55,296 nt of DNA from an uncultured Actinomycetes bacterium (GCA_903877095.1 CAIRCP010000191.1:1-55296); one strand, 5' to 3'; numbered from the stretch's first letter, positions 29,868-38,395 are shown. Made by a program: numbers and translations. Notes: generated by a model from the sequence alone, not told the origin.

Positions 29868-30329
29868 ATGGTCAAAATCACCGCGGCTTCGTTCGCCATC
29901 CTCGTCGCGGTAGCGGCGACGGTTACTGTGGGTTGTACGCGCACCATCGATCCTGGTGAAGGTGCGAGATCGCACGCGAATAGCGGATCGTCGGCGACAC
30001 CATCGAAACCTGAGGAGAAGACTGTGACGAGTGGAGCTGGTGGTAACGGCGGTAACGGCGGCCATGGCGGTGCCGGTGGAGCCGGCGGTGCTGGTGGAGC
30101 CGGCGGTTCGGGCGGTGCTGGCGGAGCCGGCGGTGCCGGAGGAGCCGGTGGTCAGGGCGGCGCGCCGGGTGCCGGCGGTGCTCCGGGTGCCGGCGGTGCT
30201 CCCGGTGCGGGTGGCGCGCCGGGTGCCGGCGGTGCTCCGGGTGCGGACGGTGCTCCGGGCGCCCCTGGCGCCCCGGGTGCTCCCGGCGCTCCGGGTGCCC
30301 CCGGCACGAGCACCCCGCCGAACGGCTGA
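29868..30329 (+). CDS. Glycine-rich, collagen-like putative lipoprotein
   Basis: This is a 153-residue protein. The N-terminus looks like a signal peptide ending in a possible, slightly atypical lipobox (VTVGC, Cys23). Residues about 55-150 are low complexity: first Gly-Gly-Asn/Ala repeats similar to PGRS, then Gly-Ala-Pro triplets that resemble collagen-like Gly-X-Y. The chain ends APGTSTPPNG. A surface-anchored flexible or fibrous protein is likely. M. tuberculosis has a PE_PGRS gene at this place, but here no PE domain is present. Confidence 0.7.
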   Translation: MVKITAASFAILVAVAATVTVGCTRTIDPGEGARSHANSGSSATPSKPEEKTVTSGAGGNGGNGGHGGAGGAGGAGGAGGSGGAGGAGGAGGAGGQGGAPGAGGAPGAGGAPGAGGAPGAGGAPGADGAPGAPGAPGAPGAPGAPGTSTPPNG

Positions 30330-30342
30330 CGCTTAACCAACT

Positions 30343-30397
30343 AGCAGGGCCGATCCCCGACCGGGTTTTCACCCGGTCCGGGATCGGCCCTCCTGCT
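30343..30397. terminator. Long bidirectional terminator hairpin
   Basis: AGCAGG...GACCGGGT pairs with ACCCGGTC...CCTGCT over about 23 bp, with one C-C mismatch and one bulge, around a TTTC loop. It lies between the convergent stops of the glycine-rich lipoprotein and the MPT63-like gene and would act on both strands. Confidence 0.85.
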
Positions 30398-30411
30398 ATG
30401 CCGGTCAGTTT

Positions 30412-31383
30412 TTATTGACCGCCGGTGGCCGGGACGGGGACCGGCGTCGTCATCGGCACCGTGAACGTGGTGCCTGAACTTCCGGTGGTCGGCAGTGGTG
30501 TGCCCGCCGGCGGCGGGGTCGGGGTTGCGGCCGGTGCGGGGGTCCCGCCCGCCGGAGCGGTGCCGGCAGCCGGCGAGGTGCTCGCCTGCGGGGTGGGGGC
30601 GGCGGATGCCGCGCTAGTAGGCGCCGGCGTCGTCGGCGCGGGGGTCGCCGTGGTCGATCCCGGTGTCGCAGGGGTGCCCACGCTTCCCGTTGAAGGCTGC
30701 GGAGTGCCCGCACTGCCGGCGGTGGCGGGTGCCGGGGTGCCCGCAGCAGCCGGCGCAGGGGTGCCGGAGCTGCCGGCCGGCGCGGGTGCGACGGGCGCAG
30801 CCGGAGCAGGGGCCCCGGCTCCCGGGACGGTCACTGGTGACCGTGTGGCCTGCATCGGTGGGACATAGCCGCTCGTCCCACCGTAGTTGGCGGGTGCAGG
30901 TCCGTTGACCGGCGGCGGCTGAACCCAGACCGCCAAGTCCTGGCCGTCACGGGTGTAGGTGACGCTGTCCGGCGCAGCACCGGTGACGTCGAAATACAGC
31001 TTGCCCGTGGCAGATTCGCCGACCGGCAGCGGAGACGGGTTGATCCCGAGCGGGGTGGGGACGTTCCACATGACCGGATACGCCTGACCGTCGGGAGTGC
31101 GTGCGGCGAAGCCCGGCACGACCGGGATACCACCCGCTACCGGGGTGGCGGTGGCGGTGGCCTCCCACAACGAACCCGCCGGGGCGGCGGCGATCTGGTC
31201 GGCGCTGGGTTGCAGGCCCGTCACCGTCCACTGCTGGCCGCCGACATCGGCCTGAGTGCCCAAATCGGTCGGCGGGACGGCGTCGTCGGCAACCGCGTGC
31301 GGCGCCCAGGCGCACGCGGCGGCCCCGGCGGCGGCGAACAACGCGAACCGGACGGCGCTCGTGCTCGTCGTCTTCTTCCTCAT
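30412..31383 (-). CDS. MPT63-domain secreted protein with Pro/Ala/Thr-rich tail
   Basis: This 323-residue protein has a Sec signal peptide (RKKTT..., hydrophobic core, cleavage likely after HAVA near residue 32) and an MPT63-like immunoglobulin-fold domain at about 35-155 (LWEATATATP, FAARTPDGQAYPVMWN, ATGKLYFDVTG). The remaining 165 residues are disordered and rich in Pro, Ala, Thr and Gly. MPT63 is a secreted mycobacterial antigen of unknown function; it lacks such a tail. A strong AAGGGGAG Shine-Dalgarno sequence precedes ATG 31383. It lies downstream of the pseudokinase gene on the same strand. Confidence 0.82.
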   Translation of the reverse strand: MRKKTTSTSAVRFALFAAAGAAACAWAPHAVADDAVPPTDLGTQADVGGQQWTVTGLQPSADQIAAAPAGSLWEATATATPVAGGIPVVPGFAARTPDGQAYPVMWNVPTPLGINPSPLPVGESATGKLYFDVTGAAPDSVTYTRDGQDLAVWVQPPPVNGPAPANYGGTSGYVPPMQATRSPVTVPGAGAPAPAAPVAPAPAGSSGTPAPAAAGTPAPATAGSAGTPQPSTGSVGTPATPGSTTATPAPTTPAPTSAASAAPTPQASTSPAAGTAPAGGTPAPAATPTPPPAGTPLPTTGSSGTTFTVPMTTPVPVPATGGQ

Positions 31384-31406
31384 GTTCCTGCTCCCCTTTG
31401 ATCGAT

Positions 31407-31426
31407 CACCGGTCGGGGGACTGGTG
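31407..31426 (-). terminator. Hairpin between kinase and MPT63-like genes
   Basis: CACCGGTC and GACTGGTG form an 8-bp stem with one G-T pair and a GGGG loop, in the 69-bp gap after the kinase stop. It is a weak terminator candidate for the kinase transcript. Confidence 0.35.
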
Positions 31427-31452
31427 AATCCTGTTGCGAGGCAAGGTACCAG

Positions 31453-33219
31453 TTAAGAGTGGCTTCCCCACCACGCAAAGATCTGCTCAAGCGTTGGAGC
31501 GTTGTTCGTCGAGCTCGCGGCGCTGAGCAGCAACTTGTCGTCGGTCGTCCAGGCTACCAACTGTTCGGTGTCTTTCGTGGCGCAGAACACCGTTCCGGCG
31601 ACTTGATCAGGCGTGGCGTTATGTCGCCACGCCCCTGGCGACATGATGTTGCCCGGACAGATCACCGTTGCGGATTCAGCCACAAGGTTGTTGAAGGCCC
31701 GCTGGAGGGAGTCTGCGCTGGGCATCAGCGAATACCGCGCTGCTGTCGGCCCACCGGGATCGCGATTGGGCGCACAGGTGAAGGTGGCCCGCGCCCCGTC
31801 GGTCGGATCTGCGGGGAAGCAGGCATCGGGCGGGTAGCCCGCCGGGAGCAGGCCGCGCAGGGCGGTTTCGGCCGCCGGGTCCCGGGCCGCGGGTGGCGAC
31901 GATGTCGTCGTTGACTTCTTCGTCGTGGTCGTCGTTGTCGTTGTCGTGGCGGACGGCTCGGCGGCCGGGCCGGGACTCTCGTTGTCGCGGTTGGTCAGCC
32001 AGATCACCGCGCCCGCTACGAGCGCCGTCGCCCCGAGGGCCGCGGCACCCACCATCAGCGGCCTTCGGCTGGCCCGGCCGGCCACGGGTGCCGGCCCGGG
32101 AATCTGACCGGGATCCGGCGGTTCGACGTCGGGGTCGGGATGCCACGACGGCGTCCGCGCCGGTGCCGGCCGGGACTCCCGGCGGACCGGCGCAGGGGGA
32201 GGTGGCGGCGCCGGCCGGGAAGGTGGTGGCGGCGGTGGTGGCGGTGGCGGGGGTGTCGGTGTCGGCAGAGACGGCGGTGGGGTCGGCAGAGACGGCGGTG
32301 GGGTCGGCAGAGACGGCGGTGGCGTCGGCGAAGGTGTCGGCGTCGGCAGAGGCGACGGGGCAGCCGACGCCGGTGTCCTGGCTGAGGGAGTGTGCTGCCG
32401 CGGCAGGATCGCGGTCAGTGCGGCGGCGAATTCCTCGCCGGTTTGGTAGCGCGCGTCGGGATTCTTGGCCATCGCCGTCGCGACGACGGCGTTCAGCGCG
32501 GGAGGCAGCTTTGGTTTGACGTCGGTGACTTTCGGCGCCGGGTCCTGTAGGTGCTGCTGGACGGCGGTCGCCGGATCTTCGGCAGCGGGGAACGGGGTGC
32601 GGCCGGTCAGCAATCGGTACAGGCTGCCCCCCAGCGAGTAGAGGTCGGCCCGGCCGTCCACCGTCCCTCCGTTGAGAACCTCCGGGGCGGCGTAGGTGAG
32701 GGCGGACATCAGCGCGGCCGTGTCGTGGTACTCCACCGGCAGGGCGTTGCCGAAGCTGCTCAGTACGACGTACTCGTCGGGGTCGTCGGTGGAAAGCAGA
32801 AAGTTCGCCGGCCGGACGTCGCGGTGGACCAGGCCGCGCCGATGGGCATCGTCGAGGGCCCGGGCGATCTCGGACACAATCAGGACGGCTTTGGCCGGGG
32901 TCATCGATCCCTGACGCAGCGCGGTCTCGGCGTCGATGCCCGCGACATACTGCGTCGCGATCCACGGCATCCCGTCGCCGGTGATCCCGTGGCCGTAAAC
33001 GGTGGTGATACTCGGGTGCGTCACGGCCGCCGCGGCATCGGCCTCCCGGGTGAATCGCTCGCGAAAGCCCGGATTGTCGAACAGATCGGCGTGGATGATC
33101 GTCAGCGCCGCGTCACCGGTCAGGTCTGGATGGCGGACCAGATAGGTGGTGCCCTTGCGTCCGGTCCCGATTATGCGGTCGACCCGGTACCCGGCGACCT
33201 CCGCCCCTTTCGTCAGCAC
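31453..33219 (-). CDS. Receptor-type Ser/Thr protein kinase homologue, probable pseudokinase
   Basis: This 588-residue protein has a Hanks-type kinase domain (about 10-275), a long proline-rich linker with 7-residue PTPPPSL repeats (about 295-345), one membrane helix at about 387-408, a Thr-rich stretch and an extracellular domain with four cysteines. The P-loop GTGRKG (18-23), Glu59, HRD (132-134), Asn139 and APE are present. However, the beta-3 lysine is Thr40 (AALTII) and DFG reads SFG (Ser155), so ATP-metal chemistry should be lost or weak. It may act as a sensor or scaffold. GTG 33219 has a leaderless-type TATCGT 6 nt upstream. Confidence 0.82.
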   Translation of the reverse strand: MLTKGAEVAGYRVDRIIGTGRKGTTYLVRHPDLTGDAALTIIHADLFDNPGFRERFTREADAAAAVTHPSITTVYGHGITGDGMPWIATQYVAGIDAETALRQGSMTPAKAVLIVSEIARALDDAHRRGLVHRDVRPANFLLSTDDPDEYVVLSSFGNALPVEYHDTAALMSALTYAAPEVLNGGTVDGRADLYSLGGSLYRLLTGRTPFPAAEDPATAVQQHLQDPAPKVTDVKPKLPPALNAVVATAMAKNPDARYQTGEEFAAALTAILPRQHTPSARTPASAAPSPLPTPTPSPTPPPSLPTPPPSLPTPPPSLPTPTPPPPPPPPPPPSRPAPPPPPAPVRRESRPAPARTPSWHPDPDVEPPDPGQIPGPAPVAGRASRRPLMVGAAALGATALVAGAVIWLTNRDNESPGPAAEPSATTTTTTTTTKKSTTTSSPPAARDPAAETALRGLLPAGYPPDACFPADPTDGARATFTCAPNRDPGGPTAARYSLMPSADSLQRAFNNLVAESATVICPGNIMSPGAWRHNATPDQVAGTVFCATKDTEQLVAWTTDDKLLLSAASSTNNAPTLEQIFAWWGSHS

Positions 33220-33225
33220 CCCAAC

Positions 33226-33231
33226 ACGATA
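33226..33231 (-). promoter_or_regulatory. -10 element of the kinase-homologue gene (leaderless-type)
   Basis: Read on the minus strand this is TATCGT (TANNNT), 6 nt before GTG 33219. It separates the kinase gene from the sirA-cysH-ferrochelatase operon upstream; the rest of the 160-bp gap shows nothing I can name. Confidence 0.45.
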
Positions 33232-33379
33232 GCCAAGAGATGGCCGGAGGCATGGCCATCACAGCTAAGCCTGTGAGAAATCCGGCGCCCGCGTATTGAC
33301 CGGGAAGATGGCTGACCCCGCAGGCAAAGCCACCGCTGCGCCCGACGACGCGGGCATGCAGCAGCAACGCAGCGTTCGG

Positions 33380-34114
33380 CTACGCGACGCGACAAGCCCC
33401 GAGTGCTCGGTCCACGCGGTCGAGCACGGTGGCAGCCAGCAGGGGATGAGCGCCCAGTGGCTCGGCCACCGCAACGTCGGCGGCGGCGGCAACGGCGGCG
33501 ACCCGGTCGGTGATCCGACCCGGCGCAATGAACCAGGGCGCCAACGCAATTCGGTCGACGCCGGCGCGGCGCAGCTCGTCGATGGCCTCGGACACCGAGG
33601 GCTGCGTGGTGGCGAAAGCCACCCGGATGCCGGCCCACGCGGTGTTCCTCGCCAGGGCCGGTCCCAGGGTGGCGGTGGCAGCGTTGGCACTGGCATGAGA
33701 CGAACCGACGGCGGTGATCACCACACCGGTATCGCGGTGATGCGACTCGACGCCGATCTCGGCAAGACGGCGGCGCAGCAACTCCACCAGTCGTCCGTCC
33801 TCACCCAGGGTGTCGGTCTGCAGCACATCTCCGCGCCGGCCCGCGGCCGATTCGTCCACGATCGATGGGATGTCCACCCGGGCGTGGTAGGCGCTGGCCA
33901 GCAGCAGAGGGGTCACGACCGCGGGGCCGCGCAGGTCGGCCAGCACGTCGCTCAGGTTCGGCGTGCTCTTCTCGCAAAAGGCGACCCGGACATCGACACC
34001 GGGCCGCTGCCGGCGGATCTGCTCGGCAACCCCGTGGGTGACCTCTGCGGACCGGGGATCGGCGCTTCCGTGGGCGGTGAGGATCACCGGGACCGTGTGG
34101 GAGGCCAGCGTCAT
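33380..34114 (-). CDS. che1: Sirohydrochlorin ferrochelatase (CbiX/SirB family)
   Basis: This 244-residue two-lobed chelatase has the metal-site histidine in ILTAHGSADPRS and the second-lobe motif ALAPWFIAPGRITD. It inserts iron into sirohydrochlorin to make siroheme, the cofactor of SirA encoded two genes upstream. The start at 34114 overlaps the cysH stop (ATGA), so synthesis is coupled to the enzymes that need siroheme. The gene name follows Rv2393. Confidence 0.88.
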   Translation of the reverse strand: MTLASHTVPVILTAHGSADPRSAEVTHGVAEQIRRQRPGVDVRVAFCEKSTPNLSDVLADLRGPAVVTPLLLASAYHARVDIPSIVDESAAGRRGDVLQTDTLGEDGRLVELLRRRLAEIGVESHHRDTGVVITAVGSSHASANAATATLGPALARNTAWAGIRVAFATTQPSVSEAIDELRRAGVDRIALAPWFIAPGRITDRVAAVAAAADVAVAEPLGAHPLLAATVLDRVDRALGACRVA

Positions 34115-34830
34115 GAGGCGTGCAGCCCGCACTCGGTCTTGGCCAGGCCCTGCCAGCGGCCGCTGCGCGGATCGGTGCCCTCGACCGGCTTGGCGGTGCA
34201 CGGCTCGCAGCCGATCGACGGATATCCCTCTTCGACAAGGGGATTCACCAGCACGCCGTGGGCGTTGATATAGGCCTGCAGATCTTCGTCGGTCCATGCG
34301 GCCAGCGGATTGACCTTCACCAGCCCGAAGGCTTCGTCGAAGCTGATGAGCGGGGCGTCGGCCCTGGTCGGCGATTCGACCCGCCGGATCCCGGTGACCC
34401 ACGCCGAATAGCCACTCAGGGCCCGCCGCAACGGCACCACTTTGCGCAACCGGCAGCACTCGCCCGGATCGCGGGCGAACAGGTTCTCACCCAGCAGCCG
34501 ATCCTGTTCGCTCACAGTGTGTTCCGGCGTCACATTGACCACGGTGACGTCGTAGACCTGCTCGACCGCGTCGCGGGTTCCGATGGTCTCGGCAAAGTGG
34601 TAACCGGTGTCGAGGAACAGCACGTCCACTCCGGGGCGGATCGCTGCGGCCAGGTGGATCAGCGCTGCGTCCTGCATATTCGAGGCCACGACGTAGCGGC
34701 CGGCGAAGTGGCGATCGGTCCACGCCATCAGGTCCTCGGCGGTCGCTCCTTCGAGTTCGGCGGCACCCCGGGTGGCCAAGTCCCGCAACTCATCCTGGGT
34801 CAGTCCGCTCATCGGGCCTACTGCGCTCAT
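34111..34830 (-). CDS. cysH: Adenosine 5'-phosphosulfate reductase
   Basis: This 239-residue reductase converts APS to sulfite using thioredoxin. The [4Fe-4S] ligands are present as Cys125-Cys126 and Cys208/Cys211 (CEPC), which marks it as an APS rather than a PAPS enzyme. The catalytic cysteine is in ECGLH (Cys234) near the C-terminus. ATG 34830 overlaps the sirA stop by 4 bp; an internal ATG six codons on is an alternative. Confidence 0.94.
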   Translation of the reverse strand: MSAVGPMSGLTQDELRDLATRGAAELEGATAEDLMAWTDRHFAGRYVVASNMQDAALIHLAAAIRPGVDVLFLDTGYHFAETIGTRDAVEQVYDVTVVNVTPEHTVSEQDRLLGENLFARDPGECCRLRKVVPLRRALSGYSAWVTGIRRVESPTRADAPLISFDEAFGLVKVNPLAAWTDEDLQAYINAHGVLVNPLVEEGYPSIGCEPCTAKPVEGTDPRSGRWQGLAKTECGLHAS

Positions 34831-36503
34831 CGCAGGGCCTCCTCCTCGGCGCGGACCGCCCACTGGGCGAACCGCTCGCCGGGCTCGCGCTGGGCGACGA
34901 AGTTGCGCACCACCCGCTCGATGTAGTCGCCCAGTTCGTCGCTGGTGACCTTGTGCTGCCGCAGCTTCCGGCCAAAGTCGCTGTCCAGGCCCAGGCTTCC
35001 GCCGAGGTGTACCTGGAACCCCTCGACCGGGCCGTCCCCGTCGTCGACCATCTGTCCCTTGAAGCCGATATCGGCCACCTGGATGCGCGCGCACGAGTTG
35101 GGGCACCCGTTGAGGTGGACGCTCACCGGCACGTCGAGTTGGGCGTTGAGGTCGGCCAGCCGCTTCTCCAGGTCCGGCACCAGCGACTGCGCACGCACCC
35201 GGGTCTCGGCGAAGGAGAGCTTGCAGAATTCGATTCCGGTGCAGGCCATCAGGTTTCGCCGCCACAGCGACGGCTTCGATGACAGGCCGAGTGCTTCCAG
35301 GCCGGCAACGAGTTCGTCGACCTTGTCGTCGGGCACGTCGAGAACCACGAGCTTCTGGTGCGGGGTGAACCGGATCCGGTCCGAGCCGGCCTGCTCGGCC
35401 AGATCGGCGACCGCGGTAAGAATGGTTCCGGATACCCGGCCGGCGATCGCGGCGACGCCGACGGCGTTGAGCCCGTTGCGGATTCGCTGCACACCGACAT
35501 GGTCGATCGGACGAACGACCGGCTCGGGCGCCGGGCCGTCGATTAACGGTCGCTTCAGATACTCGGTTTCGAGAATGTCGCGGAATTTTTCCGCGCCCCA
35601 GTCCTTGACGAGGAACTTCAACCGGGCCTTGGCGCGCAGCCGGCGGTAGCCGTAGTCCCGGAACAGGCTGACGACCGCCTCCCACACGTCGGGCACCTCG
35701 TCGAGGGGCACCCACGCGCCGAGGCGCTGGCCCAGCATCGGGTTGGTGGACAGGCCGCCGCCGACCCACAGATCCAGACCGGGGCCGTGCTCGGGATGGT
35801 TCACCCCGACGAAGGCGACGTCGTTGATCTCGTGGACGACATCCTGAAGGCCGCTGATCGCGGTCTTGAACTTGCGCGGCAGATTGGCGTACTCCGGCTT
35901 GCCGACGTAGCGGCGCACGATCTCCTCGACGGCCGGGGTGGCGTCGAGCACTTCGTCGAGGGACTCGCCGGCCAGCGGCGAGCCCAGCACCACTCGGGGG
36001 CAGTCGCCGCACGCCTCGGTGGTCTGCAGGCCCACCTCTTCCAGGCGGCGCCAGATCTCCGGCATGTCCTCGATCCGGATCCAGTGGTACTGGATGTTCT
36101 GCCGATCGGAGATGTCGGCGGTGTCCCTGGCGAACTCAGTCGAAATCGTCCCCAGGGTGCGCAGCGCCGCCGCCGTCAGCGCGCCGCCGTCACTACGCAC
36201 CCGCAGCATGAAGTACGGGGCCTCGATCAGATCGACGTTCTCCTCGCCGGTGAAGGTGCCGTCGTAGCCCTCCTTGCGCTGGGTGTAGAGACCCCACCAG
36301 CGCATCCGGCCGCGCAGGTCGGTCTTGTCGATGCTCTCGAAACCCTGCTTGGCGTAAATGGTCTCGATCCGCTCGCGAACGTTGAGCGCGGGGTCTTCCT
36401 TCTTGAAGACCTCATTGGGATTCAGCGGATCGGTGCTGCCCAGGGCCCACTGGCCTTCGTCGCGGGTCTTGGCCGGCCGGTCGGCACGGGTCGGCTGTGT
36501 CAT
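34827..36503 (-). CDS. sirA: Ferredoxin-dependent sulfite reductase
   Basis: This 558-residue siroheme / [4Fe-4S] enzyme reduces sulfite to sulfide, completing sulfate assimilation. Cofactor cysteines lie in CTGIEFCKLSFAET and NGCPNSCARI; EACGDCPR and the segment WWGLYTQ hold the Cys and Tyr positions that form a side-chain link in the M. tuberculosis enzyme. The start is ATG 36503 with GAGGAG nine bases upstream; a longer open frame into the leader is not supported. The operon order is sirA-cysH-ferrochelatase. A Cys-Cys leader ORF lies 112 nt upstream. Confidence 0.94.
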   Translation of the reverse strand: MTQPTRADRPAKTRDEGQWALGSTDPLNPNEVFKKEDPALNVRERIETIYAKQGFESIDKTDLRGRMRWWGLYTQRKEGYDGTFTGEENVDLIEAPYFMLRVRSDGGALTAAALRTLGTISTEFARDTADISDRQNIQYHWIRIEDMPEIWRRLEEVGLQTTEACGDCPRVVLGSPLAGESLDEVLDATPAVEEIVRRYVGKPEYANLPRKFKTAISGLQDVVHEINDVAFVGVNHPEHGPGLDLWVGGGLSTNPMLGQRLGAWVPLDEVPDVWEAVVSLFRDYGYRRLRAKARLKFLVKDWGAEKFRDILETEYLKRPLIDGPAPEPVVRPIDHVGVQRIRNGLNAVGVAAIAGRVSGTILTAVADLAEQAGSDRIRFTPHQKLVVLDVPDDKVDELVAGLEALGLSSKPSLWRRNLMACTGIEFCKLSFAETRVRAQSLVPDLEKRLADLNAQLDVPVSVHLNGCPNSCARIQVADIGFKGQMVDDGDGPVEGFQVHLGGSLGLDSDFGRKLRQHKVTSDELGDYIERVVRNFVAQREPGERFAQWAVRAEEEALR

Positions 36504-36550
36504 CGGACTGCGCTCCTCGATATGGGGGAGCCGGCGTTCGGACGAATGAG

Positions 36551-36571
36551 TCGCCGGATCCCGTCCGGCGA
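36551..36571 (-). promoter_or_regulatory. Leader hairpin between the Cys-leader ORF and sirA
   Basis: TCGCCGGA and TCCGGCGA form a perfect 8-bp stem with a 5-nt loop, about 45 nt downstream of the leader stop and 48 nt upstream of the sirA start. It is a candidate element of attenuation control. Confidence 0.4.
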
Positions 36572-36615
36572 AGCAATCCGGCGGCCAGCTGGTCTGGGTT
36601 GGGCGGACTACGGCG

Positions 36616-36735
36616 TCAGGGGAGACAACAACTGCTGCCGACGCGCTTGAAGTCGACATGCCGACGCGTCACGAGCGCAACGGTGCGCAGAGCCCCCGGC
36701 GCGACAGTGAGCAGGGGCGATGGGCGGGTGGACAT
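36616..36735 (-). CDS. Leader peptide with Cys-Cys near its end, upstream of sirA
   Basis: This ORF of 39 codons starts at ATG 36735 (minus) and has TGT TGT at codons 36-37, two codons before the stop. A -10-like CACACT ends 7 nt upstream of the ATG, so leaderless translation is possible. By analogy with mycobacterial polycysteine leader ORFs, ribosome stalling at the Cys pair under cysteine shortage would raise sirA-cysH expression. No Cys codon occurs elsewhere in it. Confidence 0.65.
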   Translation of the reverse strand: MSTRPSPLLTVAPGALRTVALVTRRHVDFKRVGSSCCLP

Positions 36736-36742
36736 GGGGTTC

Positions 36743-36748
36743 AGTGTG
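36743..36748 (-). promoter_or_regulatory. Candidate -10 element of the sirA operon leader
   Basis: On the minus strand the hexamer is CACACT. It matches the most conserved A and T of TANNNT but not the first T. Its 7-nt distance to the leader ATG is right for a leaderless start. Confidence 0.35.
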
Positions 36749-36817
36749 CCATGTTCGGGTCAGGTTGCCCTAACCGCGTGCCGTATTCGCGACGGCTAAT
36801 CCGGAACTCGGGGGGGA

Positions 36818-36823
36818 TACCAT
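36818..36823 (+). promoter_or_regulatory. Candidate -10 element of the adenylation-enzyme cassette
   Basis: TACCAT (TANNNT) follows a G-run. It lies 9 nt before ATG 36833 and about 100 nt before the better-supported start at 36923. It would drive the adenylation / UroD-like / carrier-thioesterase genes divergently from sirA. Confidence 0.4.
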
Positions 36824-36922
36824 TTGCAGGCAATGAGCTCATGGTTGTCTGTCGGCGATTCCTCCGCTGACCACACGCCTCGCGCCTCCGTCCCGCGCTT
36901 CGATCTTGGGGAAGGGCCCGAA

Positions 36923-38395
36923 ATGTCCCTCCTTGGTCAGTTGGTGCGCCGGATCGCGCAGGATCCCTCGGCGCCGGCCATCGACGACGGCCTGCGCCGG
37001 CTCACCCGAGCCGATGTTCTCGGGGAGATCGCCGCGCTGGCGGCGGCGATTAGGGAGCGGGTGCCCGCCGGCGCGCCGGTCGGCGTGCGGCTGCCTGATC
37101 GCGCCGAAGCACCCATCGCCTGGCTGGCTTGTCTGGCGGCCGGTTCCCCGGCGGTTCTCCTCGATCACGCCGACGCGCCGGAGCGGTTCGCCGCCATCGC
37201 GGGCAGCAGCCGGCTGGCCGCGGTGATCTCGGACCTGCCCGCTCCCGGGTACGACGTCATCGCGCCGTTCGGTCACCCGGCTGCGCCCTTCGATCCCGTC
37301 GATGTGGCGCCGGGTGCGCCCGCCTTCGTGGTCTGGACGTCGGGCAGCACCGGCCGCCCCAAGGGGATCGTCCATAGCCAGCGCAGCGTGCTCTTCCGCG
37401 CCGGACTGCTGATCAACACCGGTCGTCTTGGCTCCGACGATCGTTATCTGTCGCTGAATGCGCCGGCCAGCATGGGAGCTTTGCTCAACGCTGTCGCGGC
37501 CCAACTGTCCGGGGCCTGCCTGCACCGGGTCGACATCGGCAGGGAAGGGCTCACGGGTGTCCTCGACCGGGTGGAGCGCTGTGAGATCACCGCCGTCATC
37601 GGTGTTCCCGCGCTCTATCGTGCCCTGTGCCGGGTCGACGGTGCCGCCACACAACTCAGGTCGCTTCGTCTGGTCTCCAGCAACGGTGATGCACTGCTGT
37701 CCGCTGATCTGCGGCTACTACGAGCGGTGCTCCCGGCTTCCTGCGAGGTCCAAATGATCTACGGCGCCACCGAGACCCAGGCTGCCATGCGTGTCGTCCC
37801 CGCCGGGGAAGAACCGGAGACCGCGCAGGTGCCCGCGGGCGCGCCGCTAACGGGCGTCGAGTGGGCGATCCTCGACGACGACGGGATTCCCGTCCCGCAC
37901 GGAGGGGTGGGTGAACTGTGGATTCGCAGCCGCTACACCGCAATTGGCGAGTGGGACGACGGGCTTTGCGTCCCGGACCGGCTGTGCCCGGACGGCCCGG
38001 ACGGGTTTCGGCGCTACGCGATGGGCGATCTGGTCCGAATGAACGGCGCCGGCGAGTTCGTGGTCGTAGGGCGTAAGGATCGGCAGCTGAAGGTCGATGG
38101 CTACCGGGTCGAGCCGGTCGAGATCGAAGCCGCGCTGCGCGCTGAGCCCGATGTGGTCGACGCGGCCGTGCTCGCCCTGCCGCACGGATCCGATTGGCGC
38201 CTTGCGGCTTTCGTCGCCGCCGAGAACGGCACGTCGGCAGGACTGGCCGGGCGGCTCCGCGCGGTGCTCGCCACCCGGCTTCCTGCCGCCATGCGACCGC
38301 GGAGAATCCACGTGCTGGATCGCCTTCCTCTGCTGCCGGGAAACAAGATCGACGTCGAGGCACTGCGCCTGATCGACGCCGGAACTCGTCGATGA
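36923..38395 (+). CDS. Stand-alone adenylation enzyme (ANL superfamily, NRPS-like)
   Basis: This 490-residue ANL enzyme activates a carboxylic acid as the acyl-AMP and loads it on a carrier. Motifs are WTSGSTGRPKG (about 138-148), YGATET, YAMGDLVRM, VGRKDRQLKVDGYRVEP and the catalytic C-terminal lysine, Lys475 (GNKID). At the position of the amino-acid-anchoring Asp (FDxS motif in phenylalanine-activating GrsA) the sequence reads APAS, so a typical alpha-amino acid is unlikely; this alignment is by eye. ATG 36923 is chosen for its GGGGAAGGG ribosome site; ATG 36833 is an alternative. No condensation domain is attached. It overlaps the UroD-like gene. Confidence 0.85.
   Translation: MSLLGQLVRRIAQDPSAPAIDDGLRRLTRADVLGEIAALAAAIRERVPAGAPVGVRLPDRAEAPIAWLACLAAGSPAVLLDHADAPERFAAIAGSSRLAAVISDLPAPGYDVIAPFGHPAAPFDPVDVAPGAPAFVVWTSGSTGRPKGIVHSQRSVLFRAGLLINTGRLGSDDRYLSLNAPASMGALLNAVAAQLSGACLHRVDIGREGLTGVLDRVERCEITAVIGVPALYRALCRVDGAATQLRSLRLVSSNGDALLSADLRLLRAVLPASCEVQMIYGATETQAAMRVVPAGEEPETAQVPAGAPLTGVEWAILDDDGIPVPHGGVGELWIRSRYTAIGEWDDGLCVPDRLCPDGPDGFRRYAMGDLVRMNGAGEFVVVGRKDRQLKVDGYRVEPVEIEAALRAEPDVVDAAVLALPHGSDWRLAAFVAAENGTSAGLAGRLRAVLATRLPAAMRPRRIHVLDRLPLLPGNKIDVEALRLIDAGTRR

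Noticed and set aside
34827..36012. Second long minus-strand frame joining cysH and the sirA region as one fusion protein
   Set aside because: Upstream of the cysH start this frame is out of phase with sirA and Arg-rich; sirA itself is intact in another frame.
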